NCBI GenBank assembly: GCA_029834535.1
Contig: JAQMWT010000635.1
Coordinates: 1-46,148 of the forward strand
DNA: 46,148 nt
Direction of reading: 5' to 3'
Source of the DNA: Chrysophaeum taylorii
Taxonomy: Eukaryota > Sar > Pelagophyceae > Pelagomonadales > Pelagomonadaceae
Below, in pieces: positions 28,438 to 40,334 of this stretch. The translations under genes and the position numbers were made by a program. Every line of letters begins with the position of its first letter. Position 1 is the first letter of the stretch. The notes under the pieces are model-generated. The model saw only the letters and a program-made list of their open reading frames with translations. It was not told the origin of the DNA and made no database searches.

Positions 28438-28850
28438 CGTTTTCGGTTTGCGTTTTGCGCGTTGTTGTTTGTCTTTCACACATTGTCACACTTGTTCACC
28501 AGTAGCAAGCGATGAAACTTGACTACGGTCATAAAACTTACAGGAACTTCAGGAGGTTGCTCTTGCCTGGAAATCCCGAGCCTTTGTCCGAGACGTCGAT
28601 CGAGATCGATGTCTTTCGGAGGACGTTTCTCTACCAGTACCGGACTGGGTCTAAACCTAGATAACAGTAAGAATCACTGTGCCTCTGGTAGAGAATGGTG
28701 GCAGTGGTAGTGCTGCCTTTCGTCCTGTCCTCTAACGACACAAAGAGCAGCACAGTGTACGACACAGCGATTTTGGGGTTGTAATGTGAGTGTGAGGTTA
28801 AGGGGGGGGGGGGGTTCTAACCCTACATGGAATTTTCTATCTCTAGAACT
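28094..28850. other. spacer of the large inverted repeat
   Basis: The left part (28094-28437) is the N-terminal coding part of the left gene copy, with CTCGTCTTGATCGAGTTG repeats encoding Q-L-D-Q-D-E-Q. The plus-strand ORF through it is a shadow. 28438-28656 has no supported gene. The right part is a 188-bp repeat. Confidence 0.7.
28657..28845 (+). repeat. 188-bp repeat, copy 1
   Basis: It shares CACTGTGCC, GGCAGTGGTAGTGC, CCTGTCCTC, ACGACACAAAGAGC, a G run, CTAACCCTA and AATTTTCTATCTCTA with two other copies (36113-36299 reversed, 38654-38841). It ends six bases before the right inverted-repeat arm begins. Its own ends are short inverted CTAGA and TCTAG, with TA on both sides, as in small mariner-type non-autonomous elements. 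Confidence 0.75.
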
Positions 28851-31800
28851 GATCATCTCGATGGTCACCCCCCCTCCTGCCGACAACTCCGCCGGATGTC
28901 AAACACCCCACGGCAAAGTCTCAGACCCCACTGCCTTCCCTCCGGACCCAGGCATAGCCAAGGTTACTCCACAACCTGGCACACCCCACTTTCACGAGGA
29001 CACTCCACTTTGTTCAAATATCGCACCAGCAATGTTGAACACTCCACCACCACCACCACTAAACATTACTCCCTTCACTCCACCAACCCCACCGGAGCCT
29101 CCACCTCCTTCACTGGAGCCTAACTCCCCACTATCGGCGACTCCCACGTCACCATCTATTCAAGTTCCCCAACATCCTCGTCAACCCCCTCGCCGCAACA
29201 CTCATTTCCTTCCTGATGATCATGCCACCTACGGCCATGACGGCCCCGGCACCGTCATCCCTGACCAAGCCCCCACCGCGGCTCAAGCTCCTGCCGCCCC
29301 ACCGTCGGACTCTCCTGTCCGATATCCATCATCTTCCGCAAGTCATTCTCCTCAAGACTTTCATCTCCACCCACAAGACCATGCCACCTACGGTCACGAC
29401 GGCCCCGGCACTTCCATTTCTACAACAGCTCCTTCCGCGGCTCAAGTTCCTGCCGCCCAACCATCGGACCCTCCTGACAGACCTTCATCACCTTTCGAAA
29501 GTCGCTGTTCCCCCGATTTGCCCCTCCACCCGCGAGACTATGCATTCCACGACTACGACCCTTCCTCCGTCCCCACTCAAGCAACCACCCACCTCCTTTC
29601 TCAAAGTTCCAATGCTCCTCCGTCTGAGCTCCAACGCGAGTTGGCCACAACTAAGGCTGCACTCCGCTCCCAAACCGCTGAATTGGCCGCAACTAAGGCC
29701 ACGCTCATTCGCAAGGATGACGCTTTGTCATCCACAGCCAACAAACTTATCATCACCGACGCCGCCCTGGCTTTCGCCGCTGCCCAGCTCGCCATCCAAG
29801 CCGACGAACTGGTCTCCACCCACGCTGAACTCCATCTCACCCACACCCAGCTCAAGGCACTCGAAACTGCCCACGCTGACATCCGCAGCTCCCACCTTGA
29901 AACCAACGCCGCCCTCCAAACCATTCTCACCTCCTTGGATGCCACCCACCCCACCCAAGATGCTGCATCGCATCTTTCACCTCCTTTCCCCATCAACAAC
30001 CAACCTTCATCCCCTTCCGAACCAACCTCCAATGCCTCTCCCCCGATTCTCCCCGAGTATCATCACCACCTCCACGGATGCCCTGGACCCGGTTCTCCTG
30101 GTTCACCACCCACTCCACCTATCTGTTCTCAACACCCCGCCATCTCTGGCCCCTCCTCCTCTACCCACTCACTCTTCGCCTCTTTGGCACCCCCTGAACC
30201 CCTTTGCACCCGCTCGCCTTATCCGCCACCTGGTTCATTCCAACTCGACCACGTCCCCGCGTCCGAGTTGCGAGGGCGTCCATTCAACACCGGCGACCGT
30301 ACCGCTACCACCAGCGATGATCACCACGTGCAAAGTCCCACCGAATCAAGACCACCCACATCAAGAGTCGACAAGTTCCGAACTATCAAAAAACAGCTCT
30401 TTGCCTGATGATCATGCTCACCATCATGCTGCCAAGACATGCATAAGGGCTTCTTCTCTCTTCGAGCACAACGGCCCAGGAAGCAATCTTGTCGAAGAAA
30501 CACCAAGCCACCTCGATCCCACTTTCGACAAATGAAAGAACAAGACACCTCGAGATGCTCCCGAGTATTATGCCTACATCGAATATGGCAACCACACTCA
30601 AGGACCCAAGGCTCCGCCGCATTCTATGCCCCAGGCACAAGAGCCGCAGGCCACAAACAACATCCCCTCTGATTCAGCCACCTGGTATGATGCATACAGC
30701 GAAGAAGCAAGACCCACTTCACTAGCCTCGAAGATGGTCTCCTCGACCATTCCAGATCAGCCGCCTGATCCAAGCACCATCAGTGCCCCCGCAATGCCGT
30801 ATCCACAAGGACAAGACACGCCGTCAACGGCCCCACGGTCAACATACTCGCAGGCACTCACCGCACCTGCAGACATCAGCTCAGATTCACCAGGCACTCC
30901 CGTCTTGTTCGATATCTCCCGATCAGCCGCTCCCGATCACTTCGAAGCTGGTTCCGCCTCGCCGCCTTCTCTCCCCGAAGACAGGCGCGCACTGCCGCTC
31001 ACCGGCGCTTGCTGCTGCACCCACCATTCATCTTCTCGGCCGAATGCACTGGAAGACACTGGTCAGCAGGTTGCATGGACCCATCTGCGATCACCATGTC
31101 ACGATTCGATGGATATCATCGCGCGAGCAACAGTCGCAGCACATGATCACCCGCTCCCCAACTTTCAGTCAGAGGACGTAATCCTTTCGGCTGCAGATCC
31201 TTATGTCTCACCGCGACCAAGCTTCTGGAAAGCCTTCACCATGGCCGCAGTAATAGACACAGATTTCGAGAATCCTGAACGGCCCGATCAGCCGCAAACT
31301 ATGCACGCTATCATTGCGACCACTTCGGTCCTCTATGTCCCCTTGCATAGCTCTCTTCTGGACGCCACACGCTCGCGCTGTCTCCGGATAATCGATGTTG
31401 CGCTCTCAGGAGACATTCTCCATGCACAATGCACTGACTCGCTCCACCTGAGCCGCTTCTGTCAGCACTTTCGCATCACTGGAATATACGACAAAACGTT
31501 CCACGCCAGCTGCCGGCTCCACAAACATGCATCAAAGTCACGCACGTTGCCTCCCTCAAAAGCGCCTTGTCGCTCGGCACGTAACTCCTCTTTCGAGCAT
31601 GCATGTCACATGCCGCACCTCCGAATGCCCTACACGCCTATGGGCAAACCTGGTCACTACGGCACTCACTGCTCTGGTCCCCGCATCTCCGCTATAGAGG
31701 ATGTACCCAGCAGGACTGACCCTTTCATCGCCCTTGGTTCTACTGCACTCTCCTTCGGCGACCCCTATTTTCGAATTCCCGCACTGGACCCCAAGCATTT

Positions 31801-31937
31801 CAGGCCGGATACTCTCCACCACGGGATCTCGGCTCACGCGCCCATCTGCCCTACCTTGCAGACAGGTCAGCCGCGAGCCACACTCCTTTCGGCACTGACT
31901 TCGGACCACCCGCATCGCGCGCTTTTGCTCTTGGAGC
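28851..31937 (+). repeat. right arm of the large inverted repeat
   Basis: About 3.09 kb, inverted relative to 25000-28093. It lacks the N-terminal coding part of the gene found on the left side. Confidence 0.9.
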
Positions 31938-34105
31938 ATGACACGCTTTTCGATGCTCTCCGCGTCACCGCCTTTAACACCGAGACACTCGTCATTCCCA
32001 CCGACGCTCTGCGCCGCCACATATCCCACGACCTTCAGATCACCAACATAAGTCGCTCGCGCCCGCACCATGTCGCGCACGCCTTACGAGAGCGTATTTC
32101 AATTGGTGACCTCACAGGTCTTTCGATGCATTTTCCGACGTCCGACTTTGAACTTACGAGTCACTTTATGGCAATCCCCAATGCCAAGACGTCTGAAGCT
32201 GCGCAATCATGTCTCTGGAACGCCAAAGCCACAGAAACTGCCAGACAAGAAAGCACTCAGCTCTCCACGGCTGCTCAACAGCTACTTATAGTCTCGCACA
32301 TAGCAACGAGCACTATCTCGCAGTCTCTCTTGGACGACAAGACGAAAGATAAGACCACAAAAGCTAGCAACACCAGTCAGCCCATTGATGTAGCACACGA
32401 GACAATGCAAACCAACTGCACAGCACGGTTCCAGACCATGCAAACGATGCCCAGGTCCAACGCTCAATTTCTCGACCACGCAAACGCTCTGTCACCTGAC
32501 CTTGCACTGCTACTGGCTCCTGTCTCATTCATAACTGATGCACCCCATCCGATGGACCAATCCTTAAGATATGTCCCGCTCGCAGAAGCACCACCACAGG
32601 ACACAAAGGTACATCATGAAGACACAGGTAAGCGCACCACGATCATGCGCACAAGCTCATTGCGCCTATCCGATCACGACGAGACGAAGCTACAGCTTTG
32701 CTTGTCCCCTTCGCCTCTGGAAGACAAAGGCCGCCTCTCAGCCCCCCAGGCACCTGACCCTTTCCTGTCGCTGCAATCCGTATTAGCACAGACGATCTCG
32801 CTTCCCTGCACGACTGCAGATCAGGCACAAGCCAATGTCAGCACACTGCAGAGTTATGCGCACCCGCTGGAATCTTACCAGCACGGCTACCTCAGCCAGT
32901 CAGGTCACTGCACCAACTCGGTCTCCACTGAAACCAGGTCGACGCATCGCTCATTCGCGATCACCTCATGTCACCTATTGGACGACTGTGATCTCGAGCA
33001 TGAACTCATCGCAACGCTTGAGTCATACCCAAGTAGGAATCCTACTTTGGAGTCACCTCAGCCACTCCCACAGGAACTTTGGCCACCAGACGAAACCCGT
33101 GTGCTCCTGGTTTCTCCATTGGTTTCCTCCAAAGCTTTTGACTGCAGCAGAGACAAAATGCAACCTCCCCATGCGACTATAACCGCATTCTCGTTTGGGA
33201 CACAAGCATTTACTTCAAGCCAGATGTTTACGTTCATAGTACCGCGACACACGGCAACCAAGATAGAAGTGGACTGCGTTCCACCCTCATCTCTGAGCGC
33301 TACCCCCGACATGCTGCTCCCGGCACTACTAGCCAGTCCCATCACGTCTGATTCAGCTCCCATCGCCTTGTATGACGTCATACGTCATATTCCGATTAAA
33401 GCCCAGACACCGCACAGGCTCCTATGCACTCGCGACGGCACGCTCACCGCCTCTCTCGGTTTAGACTACGAACATTGCGCCATACCCATGGTACACAAAC
33501 AGTCAACTGAGATGCACGCTCGCTTGTCGCACAGTGCGATGCCCGAACACCTTTTGATTCAAGATACGCAGAGCACTGTCGTCTCGGCCACCGCTGACGC
33601 GCCCCCTCCGACAGCCGCCCGGCTCTGCGCTCGTTTCGCAACCACGGTCTCTCCGTCTCACAGGCAATTCAAAGATTTAACCCAGTTCGAATTACGAGGG
33701 CGCATTAGTTTTCCACCGACGACAAGAATCATTTCGATTCGTATAAGTCATGCCTCCTATGGCTACTCTGGCTACATCGGAACTCACTTCAAGGCACGTA
33801 CCGAAGTCCCTCTTTCAAAGGACCTCTGTCACACGCCAAGACCTGATGAGCATTCGTCGTTCATCCCCGCATCAACGCGACTCCCAACGACCAAATCCCC
33901 GACGATTTGTGATGACACTTATTCCGTCATCAATGCAATTCAGAGCCTCCCACGCTCTTCCGTCAGTCTCTTGCAGGTCACACCTCTCAAGTTTCAGCTC
34001 GCTCGATTTTATCCTGCACGCTGCCATATGCAAACGAAGTTCTGTCACGCCAAAGCCAAACGTCGCAGTTATCGCCAGTCTCGCGCAAGAAATGCCCGCC
34101 ACTAA
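28851..34105 (+). pseudogene. long Pro/Ser/Thr/His-rich coiled-coil protein, right copy
   Basis: The same gene as in the left arm, entering at IISMVTPP. It is open to about 30330, has a frameshift there and a TGA at 30533, then runs open from 30536 to a TAA at 34103. This gives the C-terminal ~720 residues missing on the left. The left copy's CLRC and CALC pairs read SRC and HAQC here, so putative zinc ligands are lost. The C-terminal part is rich in Thr, Ser, His and Leu and ends very basic (HAKAKRRSYRQSRARNARH). No known catalytic motif is visible. Frame conservation over 3.5 kb shows it was a real gene. Confidence 0.5.
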
Positions 34106-36112
34106 ATGATAGCCGCACGCAGAGTCCTTTGCTCATCTCTTTTAACGTCCCTCCCAGCACTATGCTTGACGTTGAAGCTCTGCACCACTAGGGTTCGGTT
34201 ACAACACAACTTCACGTGAAATCCTCGCCCAGTTCTGATCATATCTCGCATCTGTCGACATTACTGTCAGAATCATGCTTCGGACACAGCTCAGACTGCA
34301 CTCGCGTATTACGCTATTGTGACGCACCCGGTTCGCTCCTCTCCGTTCACACTGCAGGTTCTATCTTGCATAACTCCGAGCCCAACAGCCGCCATTGCGA
34401 TTCGCACCCAGTCGACAATTTCCGTAGCACTCGCGAGGATAACCCCCAATCTCCACAAGTTGGACACGCGCTCTGCTCTCAGCATTCCACCAAATGTCAC
34501 TGCCGCACACCGCTAGCCCCACCCAGTAGTGTTACGAATCAAGGGAAGTCAACTGCCATGCCTATGTCTTCCTTCATTACCGCACACTCGCTACTAGCCA
34601 CAGTCTCGCATGACTCATTGTCGGACAGTTCTCGCATTATGGACATTACCTCACATCATGTTCATTCTTCGGACATCCTCCGTCCACAGATTAATCCTCT
34701 CTTGAAACACACGCTCCCTACACGTTGTATACTGTACAGCTCTCGCATATCGACAACACCCTCCTGTCGAATGTCTCACCTTTGAGTCACTGCACGATTC
34801 ACCAGGGATGCACCACGCTCTCTCGCGCTTGTACATCAAGGGAAGTTCGATTCTGGTGAAAACGACTCCGGACATGAAATGAATACTGGATCAGTCAATT
34901 GTCACAGTTCAGGATTACTTTGCCGAATAGAACACGAACGATGCGACTTTGACCATACCTTCGAAGTCAACTCTCCCCCTGGCACGGACAATATCTTCAA
35001 GCAGTCCATCGCCTTCAGGCATTTTCTTCTGTTGCCCAACTCTTCGGCATTTTCTGCACAGGGCACTGACTCTTCAGCACGGGACACACGCCTGTATCCA
35101 CCATCATACGCGATGCACTCGCAAACCTCAGTCCCAGCCCAATCATCTTTCGATAATAGCCACTGGCGACTTTCACCAAATCACAACTCCAAGTCTACAG
35201 CAAATTTAGAGTTTTTTTATTTATGGCCACCCCCAGACAACTTTACCCCGATATCCTCATCGCGCTACGATTATCCTCATGTTATTTTAGACGCTCATAG
35301 CTTAGCTTCAGCTGTCCCATGCTACACTCAGGACGACAGCTTCGACACGTACGTGACAGGCAGTTATGGTTCTCTCGTCTTCCAGGAAGAGCTCCGCCTT
35401 ACTCGCTATCATTACGACGATTACCTTACCATGTCGAAACCGATAGGTTAAATGGTCATATCTACTCAATGGGATAACGCTGTCACTCAGTCACATCGTC
35501 ACACCTTTACTAGCCCAACTTTAGTCACAGTAGAATCTCATTCCTACGGCCACTCTCACTATTCGCCTTTCGATCAATCATTGGTCTGCTGCACAATTCC
35601 CAACTGCCTGACCCATGATCCCTGCTGTTGTTATCAGTTTGACCACCCGTTCTACTACGAGGACCCCCCAGCCACTTAGGATTTATCCACCGGCACGCAC
35701 CCTCCCCTATCTCATCAGTCACTGAACAAGATGATGATCTGATCTCTCGTACAGAATTCGCCATAATTCGCCATTAGCCTACCTAGCATTTTCCCCCACG
35801 TATCCTCTCATCTTCCTCCACTTTTCTTCTTCCTTACGATCGATGCCTTTTCTTTTCCTTGATCATTCGCCTCTTCTTGCAATATCCTTTTCATTTTGCT
35901 TTCCCTCTCAGGCTATTCCACGTTCAACTTCGCGCTCTTTCTCCTTTCTCACTCACACTCACCTGCTATCCGCTCTACTCTACCTCTCTCATGCACTTTG
36001 CACACTTCTCCTTCCTCGCCTCCTCACAACTCAAAGTCTATTTGTCTCTAGCCAGACGCCTGTTTTGTTTGTCCCAGATTTCGCTCATCACCGAGTTCAA
36101 TCTGCGAGGGCG
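34106..36112 (+). other. pyrimidine-rich region with short sense ORFs, unidentified
   Basis: Open stretches at 34216-34785 (189 codons) and 34879-35451 (190 codons, LEFFYLWPPPDNFTPISSSR) share the Ser/Thr/His-rich bias of the gene before them and may be its decayed continuation or a second gene. From 35452 to 36112 the sequence is CT-rich with no supported gene. Overall the plus strand is pyrimidine-rich. Confidence 0.35.
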
Positions 36113-36299
36113 TAGAGATAGAAAATTCCATTTAGGGTTAGGACCCCCCCTCCCTTAGTCTCACACTCACACCTGAACACCCAAAATCGCTGTGTCGAAC
36201 ATCGTGCTGCTCTTTATGTCGTAAGAGGACAGGGCGAAAGGCAGCACTACCACTGCCACCATTCTCCACCAGAGGCACAGTGATTTTTACTGTTCTCGA
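36113..36299 (-). repeat. 188-bp repeat, copy 2 (reversed)
   Basis: Reverse complement of copies 1 and 3, from TAGAGATAGAAAATT to CTGTTCTCG. It forms an inverted pair with copy 3 around the 36.4-38.1 kb gene. Confidence 0.75.
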
Positions 36300-36396
36300 A
36301 CCAGTGACCCCCACGTCAAGATCAACTCGACATGATGGTGACACCCCTGTAAAGAGCACAGAATACTATTTATTAAAGCACTGCAAGTTCGACGTT

Positions 36397-38106
36397 ATGG
36401 CGATGATGTCTGGAAATGTTCTTTCGCTTGGTAATCACCCTCCTAATTTCCTGCTACCACCACCTAAAGATATCCACTGTTGGTCTCAGCCTATGCAGCA
36501 GCTGCTCACCGATGCACAACAGAACAATAAAGTTGACAACCTTCATTTCCTGAGCTCCCTCCTGTGCTTAAGGACCAAACGGATCAAGAACGCACCAAAT
36601 GTACCTATACATGAAGGCATACGTTTACACAGATTTCCCCAGGTTAAAGGAATTGTAAAAGTGCATGTACTCTGCACCAAGTGCCTCAATAAATCAGACG
36701 CACCTGGTACTCCGTTAGTACTCGCTATTTGCAGTGAGGACGAGGTCCAGATGTATGAAGTTACTAACATTATCGAAGAACACCCGTCATCATCACAGCA
36801 TGCCGCGCACTGCTTCGATATCCCTCGCCCAGTTTTCTTATTGATATGTGTGATTTGCAACCTCTCACAACACGGGACCGCACTAACGAAGAATCGTCTT
36901 GACACGTTTCTTCTCTCGTGTCATAACGACCCCTCAGCTCATATTCGAGCTGCTATCTTACGCTTTGGAAAGTCCATCCGAATTAACAAACAGCCCAAAG
37001 ATGCGCTCATCAAATACATGACTGTTCACAACCTTGACAGCTCCGACATAGTAATCAACCCGGACGATGATAATTTCCCTTTGCTTCTGCAAGTTCCTCA
37101 TATTTCGACTGTCAATATCGAAATACTTATTACCGCCTGGTCACTACTACAGTCCGTCGAAGACAAAGTATGTGTCGTCACAACCCCTGATGCCATTCTC
37201 GGAGTTCTCATTGAGTGTTTCGTTAATGATGTTGCACATCAAATTCACACTTCCTCTCGTGAGACATTGCCACCGATGGTGGACTACTTCCGTAATTTAG
37301 ACCCAGATCATCAGACTGCATTCAAAAATGTGCTTATACAAGTTGGTTATCCTTCTGCAATAATAGACTCATTTTCAGACACTAAATTGTCTGAATCTGA
37401 ACAAGAACATGAAAATGCTGTGCTTAATCCTACAGCCGAGCCTCCCGACAACGTCCCTGAGACTTTACGAATTTTAAAAGAAGAAATCCAGTCACTCTCC
37501 TTGCACATCACCGAGCGTGATAAGCAACTTGCAGAACGTGACCTACGAATCTCCGATGCTTTGGAGACCATCACTCAACTTCAAAGTGCAAACGATGCTC
37601 TTGCCGCGCAATTAACAGAGAACATCAAGCATGTGTCACTCTTGGACAATTTGCTTTCCAGCTACCAGATGCACCAGGATGCTACATTGTCCACCCTTGC
37701 TGTCTTAGCTCATTTGATTTCTAGATCCATAATCGCTTTAGTTGAACAGTCTCCTCCAAATACCTTTCAGGAGACACAGCAACTCTTAATCGAAAATACA
37801 GCTGCTGGCTTACATACTGCTATGTCTGATGCGCAGGATCATGTTATTCCTGCAACAGAACTGCGCACTCTAACACCTGCTGCGGCTATGTCCTACTTGT
37901 CTTCCGTCATGTCACCACTTGCAGATCTCTGCGACGCGACTACTATAAACAACACCACAACTAACGACCAGTTCGAAGATCATGGCACTTCCTCTCCAGA
38001 ATCAAAGAAACTTGAAGACAATAGTGATGATGAATTGGACCACACATCTGACATTGTGGATCCTGATTCATTACGCAATGTGACAACACGTCCAACTTCC
38101 TCCTAA
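36397..38106 (+). CDS. zinc-ribbon-like, coiled-coil protein homologous to copia X
   Basis: The protein has 569 residues from ATG (MAMMSGNVLS); an in-frame GTG at 36280 lies inside the 188-bp repeat and is less likely. It has C-x2-C at 93-96 (LCTKCLN) and 151-154 (ICVICNLS), then SC and HIRAAILRFG, matching protein X of copia copy A (FCTQCLN, ICLACHN, VHTRATLIRI) with almost the same spacing. The middle is globular and of unknown fold. A coiled coil follows (KEEIQSLSLHITERDKQLAE, DALETITQLQSANDALAAQL). The acidic C-terminus is DNSDDELDHTSD. The frame is intact, unlike its neighbours. It may be the cargo or working gene of an element bounded by the inverted 188-bp repeats; no transposase motif is seen. 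Confidence 0.6.
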   Translation: MAMMSGNVLSLGNHPPNFLLPPPKDIHCWSQPMQQLLTDAQQNNKVDNLHFLSSLLCLRTKRIKNAPNVPIHEGIRLHRFPQVKGIVKVHVLCTKCLNKSDAPGTPLVLAICSEDEVQMYEVTNIIEEHPSSSQHAAHCFDIPRPVFLLICVICNLSQHGTALTKNRLDTFLLSCHNDPSAHIRAAILRFGKSIRINKQPKDALIKYMTVHNLDSSDIVINPDDDNFPLLLQVPHISTVNIEILITAWSLLQSVEDKVCVVTTPDAILGVLIECFVNDVAHQIHTSSRETLPPMVDYFRNLDPDHQTAFKNVLIQVGYPSAIIDSFSDTKLSESEQEHENAVLNPTAEPPDNVPETLRILKEEIQSLSLHITERDKQLAERDLRISDALETITQLQSANDALAAQLTENIKHVSLLDNLLSSYQMHQDATLSTLAVLAHLISRSIIALVEQSPPNTFQETQQLLIENTAAGLHTAMSDAQDHVIPATELRTLTPAAAMSYLSSVMSPLADLCDATTINNTTTNDQFEDHGTSSPESKKLEDNSDDELDHTSDIVDPDSLRNVTTRPTSS

Positions 38107-38653
38107 TGTTAATCGTAATGTTACCTCATCGTTTATGTTGTTGTTGTTGTTTTATGTTTAAGTTACTTGATGCTCTCATGTATCGTACACAAGCTTCACA
38201 CTCAAGAACGTCTGAAACGCATAAAGCCTTCCCCACACGTTGAGGGGGTCCAGAGCGCTACACTATAATGTGTACGACACTGGCATTCCTTACTCCCTCT
38301 TTCACACTTCTTCTACTCGAGGGTTTTCTCTCCGTAATACGGCTTTCCCTCTCATTCCTTACCCTCCCGCAATTATTTATTTCATGACTATGAAGAACTA
38401 GTCTGAAGCTCTCTTCAACACGGAGTAGGCCTCCAGGTGCGTACCGTCAGGTATGGGGTTTTCTGTTTAATTAACAGAGGCTTCGTTCCTCGTTGTCAGT
38501 GTAAACGCTTCTATGAGACCTAATGCCCTTAAGGAGTTAGGGCCTAAACCCCTACCTTGTGTAGTAGCATGTGACAAGCGGAATGGTCTGTACACGCCAA
38601 AGACCGCACGCTGTCTCTACCTTGTACCCGGAGAGGGTCAAATCTCTCCACCT
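38107..38653. other. non-coding stretch after the zinc-ribbon-like gene
   Basis: It holds a TTGTTGTTGTTGTTT run near 38138 and mixed sequence. No ORF, RNA gene or repeat is supported. Confidence 0.5.
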
Positions 38654-38841
38654 AGAGAACAGCAAAAACCACAGTGCCCCTGGTAGAGAATGATGGCAGT
38701 GGTAGTGCCACCTTTTTGGCCTGTCCTCTTACGACACAAAGAGCGGCACGGTATTCGACACAGTGATATTATTGGTTGTTGGGTGTGAGTGTGATATGAG
38801 GGGGGGGGGTACTAACCCTAAATCAAATTTTCTATCTCTAG
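38654..38841 (+). repeat. 188-bp repeat, copy 3
   Basis: Same orientation as copy 1, ending AATTTTCTATCTCTA, with flanking CCTAGAG and CTCTAGG forming a short palindromic pair. Confidence 0.75.
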
Positions 38842-38861
38842 GTTAGTTTCTCTAGCCTCAG

Positions 38862-39056
38862 CACACGACAGACGACACATAGAACGACACCTAGTTTAAC
38901 ATGTAATTCCACGTACCTACGGGACGCGCTAATCCATGATGAAGAACGCAGGCACAAATCAGAGGACTATTGTTCGTGCGAAAGGGAAGAAGGGTAAGGG
39001 AGATATCGCGTTCTCAACGGACGAAATAGGGGTAAGAGTCAGCACATTTCTCTGCA
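38862..39056 (-). repeat. diverged copia LTR remnant
   Basis: It matches the copia LTRs in order: CACGACAG, GACGCGCTA, CATGATGA, CACAAATCAGAGGACTA, GGGTAAGG, TTCTCAACGGACG and the terminal TTTCTCTGCA. It is the inner end-proximal half of an LTR, in the same orientation as copies A and B, next to the third 188-bp repeat. Confidence 0.65.
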
Positions 39057-39205
39057 AGTACTCTGCACTTCTAGCCGATACATCATTTCAACTCCTGCTC
39101 CTGCTCCTCCCAGAATTTAGGGGGCCGTGTTGGTAGATCCCTGTTCCGGAACCGTCGGATGGTACCATTTGTTTGTACCGGAACAAACCATTACTTTTAG
39201 GGATC

Positions 39206-39470
39206 GGTCAATTTTGGTCAACAAGTTTGGTCAATTTCTTTCGAGTTTGCTCGATTTGATGTATGTTTAAGGAAAAATTCACAAGTTTGGTCACTTTCAA
39301 TAGAAGTTTGATCAGTTAAGTTTGGTCACTCCGAAGTTGCATTAAGTTTGATCAATCAACCCTTCAAGTTTGATTAATAACCTTGTAAGTTTGGTCAACA
39401 AGTTTGATCACTACTCCTCAAACTTCCACGGTATTGACCAAACTTTGGCTTTTATAATCAAACTCAAGGA
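39206..39470 (+). repeat. AAGTTTGRTCA motif cluster 1
   Basis: About ten variants of AAGTTTGGTCA or AAGTTTGATCA occur at irregular 15-30 base spacing. Two or three reversed versions lie near 39420-39465 (TGACCAAACTTT, AATCAAACT). The stretch is AT-rich between GC-rich neighbours. Confidence 0.7.
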
Positions 39471-39479
39471 GCCTTAAAG

Positions 39480-40330
39480 GAGGCTTTAAGGGGGCGCGCG
39501 AGCGCTTTTGGTGCGAAAATGCTTTAAAAGCGAGAGCTAGGTGGTGCAGCTACGCAGAATCTACCGTGGCGTTACACGCGCGGCATGGGCACCCCCCCAT
39601 GACCGCCTTAGAAGGAGATCCTAAGACAGCGCGGCGATACGCAAGGAGAGCGGGCAGCGACGCGCGGCCTCGAGAGCAGATTCCCACGGCTTGGCGTACT
39701 TAAGCTGGGCCCATTCTCGTACCTTCCATCGTTCGTAGAAGCCACCCAAACCGCGACTCACCACGGTGGTGTTGCCGTGGTCGTACGTCATTCTTCAGCA
39801 ACAAGCGGACATCGGACACCAGACTTACATGGTCTGCGTGAGACGGATCACCCCATTCTGCACCCCAAAATCCGAGAGGGAGCATGTCTTAGATAATCGA
39901 CTCGGGCTCGAGAACGCGAAACTCGACGACCTCGAGAAACTGCGCGAGCAACGCCCCTGGCGCACCCAAAGAATGTAGTCCCACACTTGTGCGGGACCGT
40001 ACAGGACCACGTTCAGGAGTTCCTCACCGTCGCGTACCCGATCCGGAGATAGCTGTCCAGCTTGGACATGGGACGGCAACGCGAACACGTGCCGTTACGC
40101 CTGCATAAACAACTCGGACGATTGTAAGTGAACACCCCCTTATCCTCCTCCTCCTCGAGCATCTCGACAACCCCTCCCTGCCGCAAGATCTCCCCGGGAG
40201 CTGCTGCTGCACCGTCGAGCACTGTACGAGAAAGTCGGCAAATACGAGCTGCGGCGCGAAGGGATGTCAAGACGTCGACAGCCTCGCTCCGGAAGATCGC
40301 TGACACCACCCCTGTAATTCTAACCTGGTC
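39480..40330. other. GC-rich segment between the motif clusters
   Basis: A plus-strand ORF 39766-39978 (VILQQQADIGHQTYMVCVRR, LENAKLDDLEKLREQ) has plausible helical composition. Minus-strand frames around 39825-40423 are also open. I cannot decide which, if any, is coding, and recognise no family. Confidence 0.3.
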
Positions 40331-40334
40331 ATCA

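Noticed and set aside
28033..28515. 160-codon plus-strand ORF with Leu-rich repeats
   Set aside because: It is the complement of the left gene's Q-L-D-Q-D-E-Q repeats and helix; the minus strand explains it better.
29216..30330. Long Pro/Leu/Ser ORF in a second plus frame of the right arm
   Set aside because: It is a shadow of the Pro-rich gene in the first frame up to the frameshift near 30330; only the part after that is the real frame.
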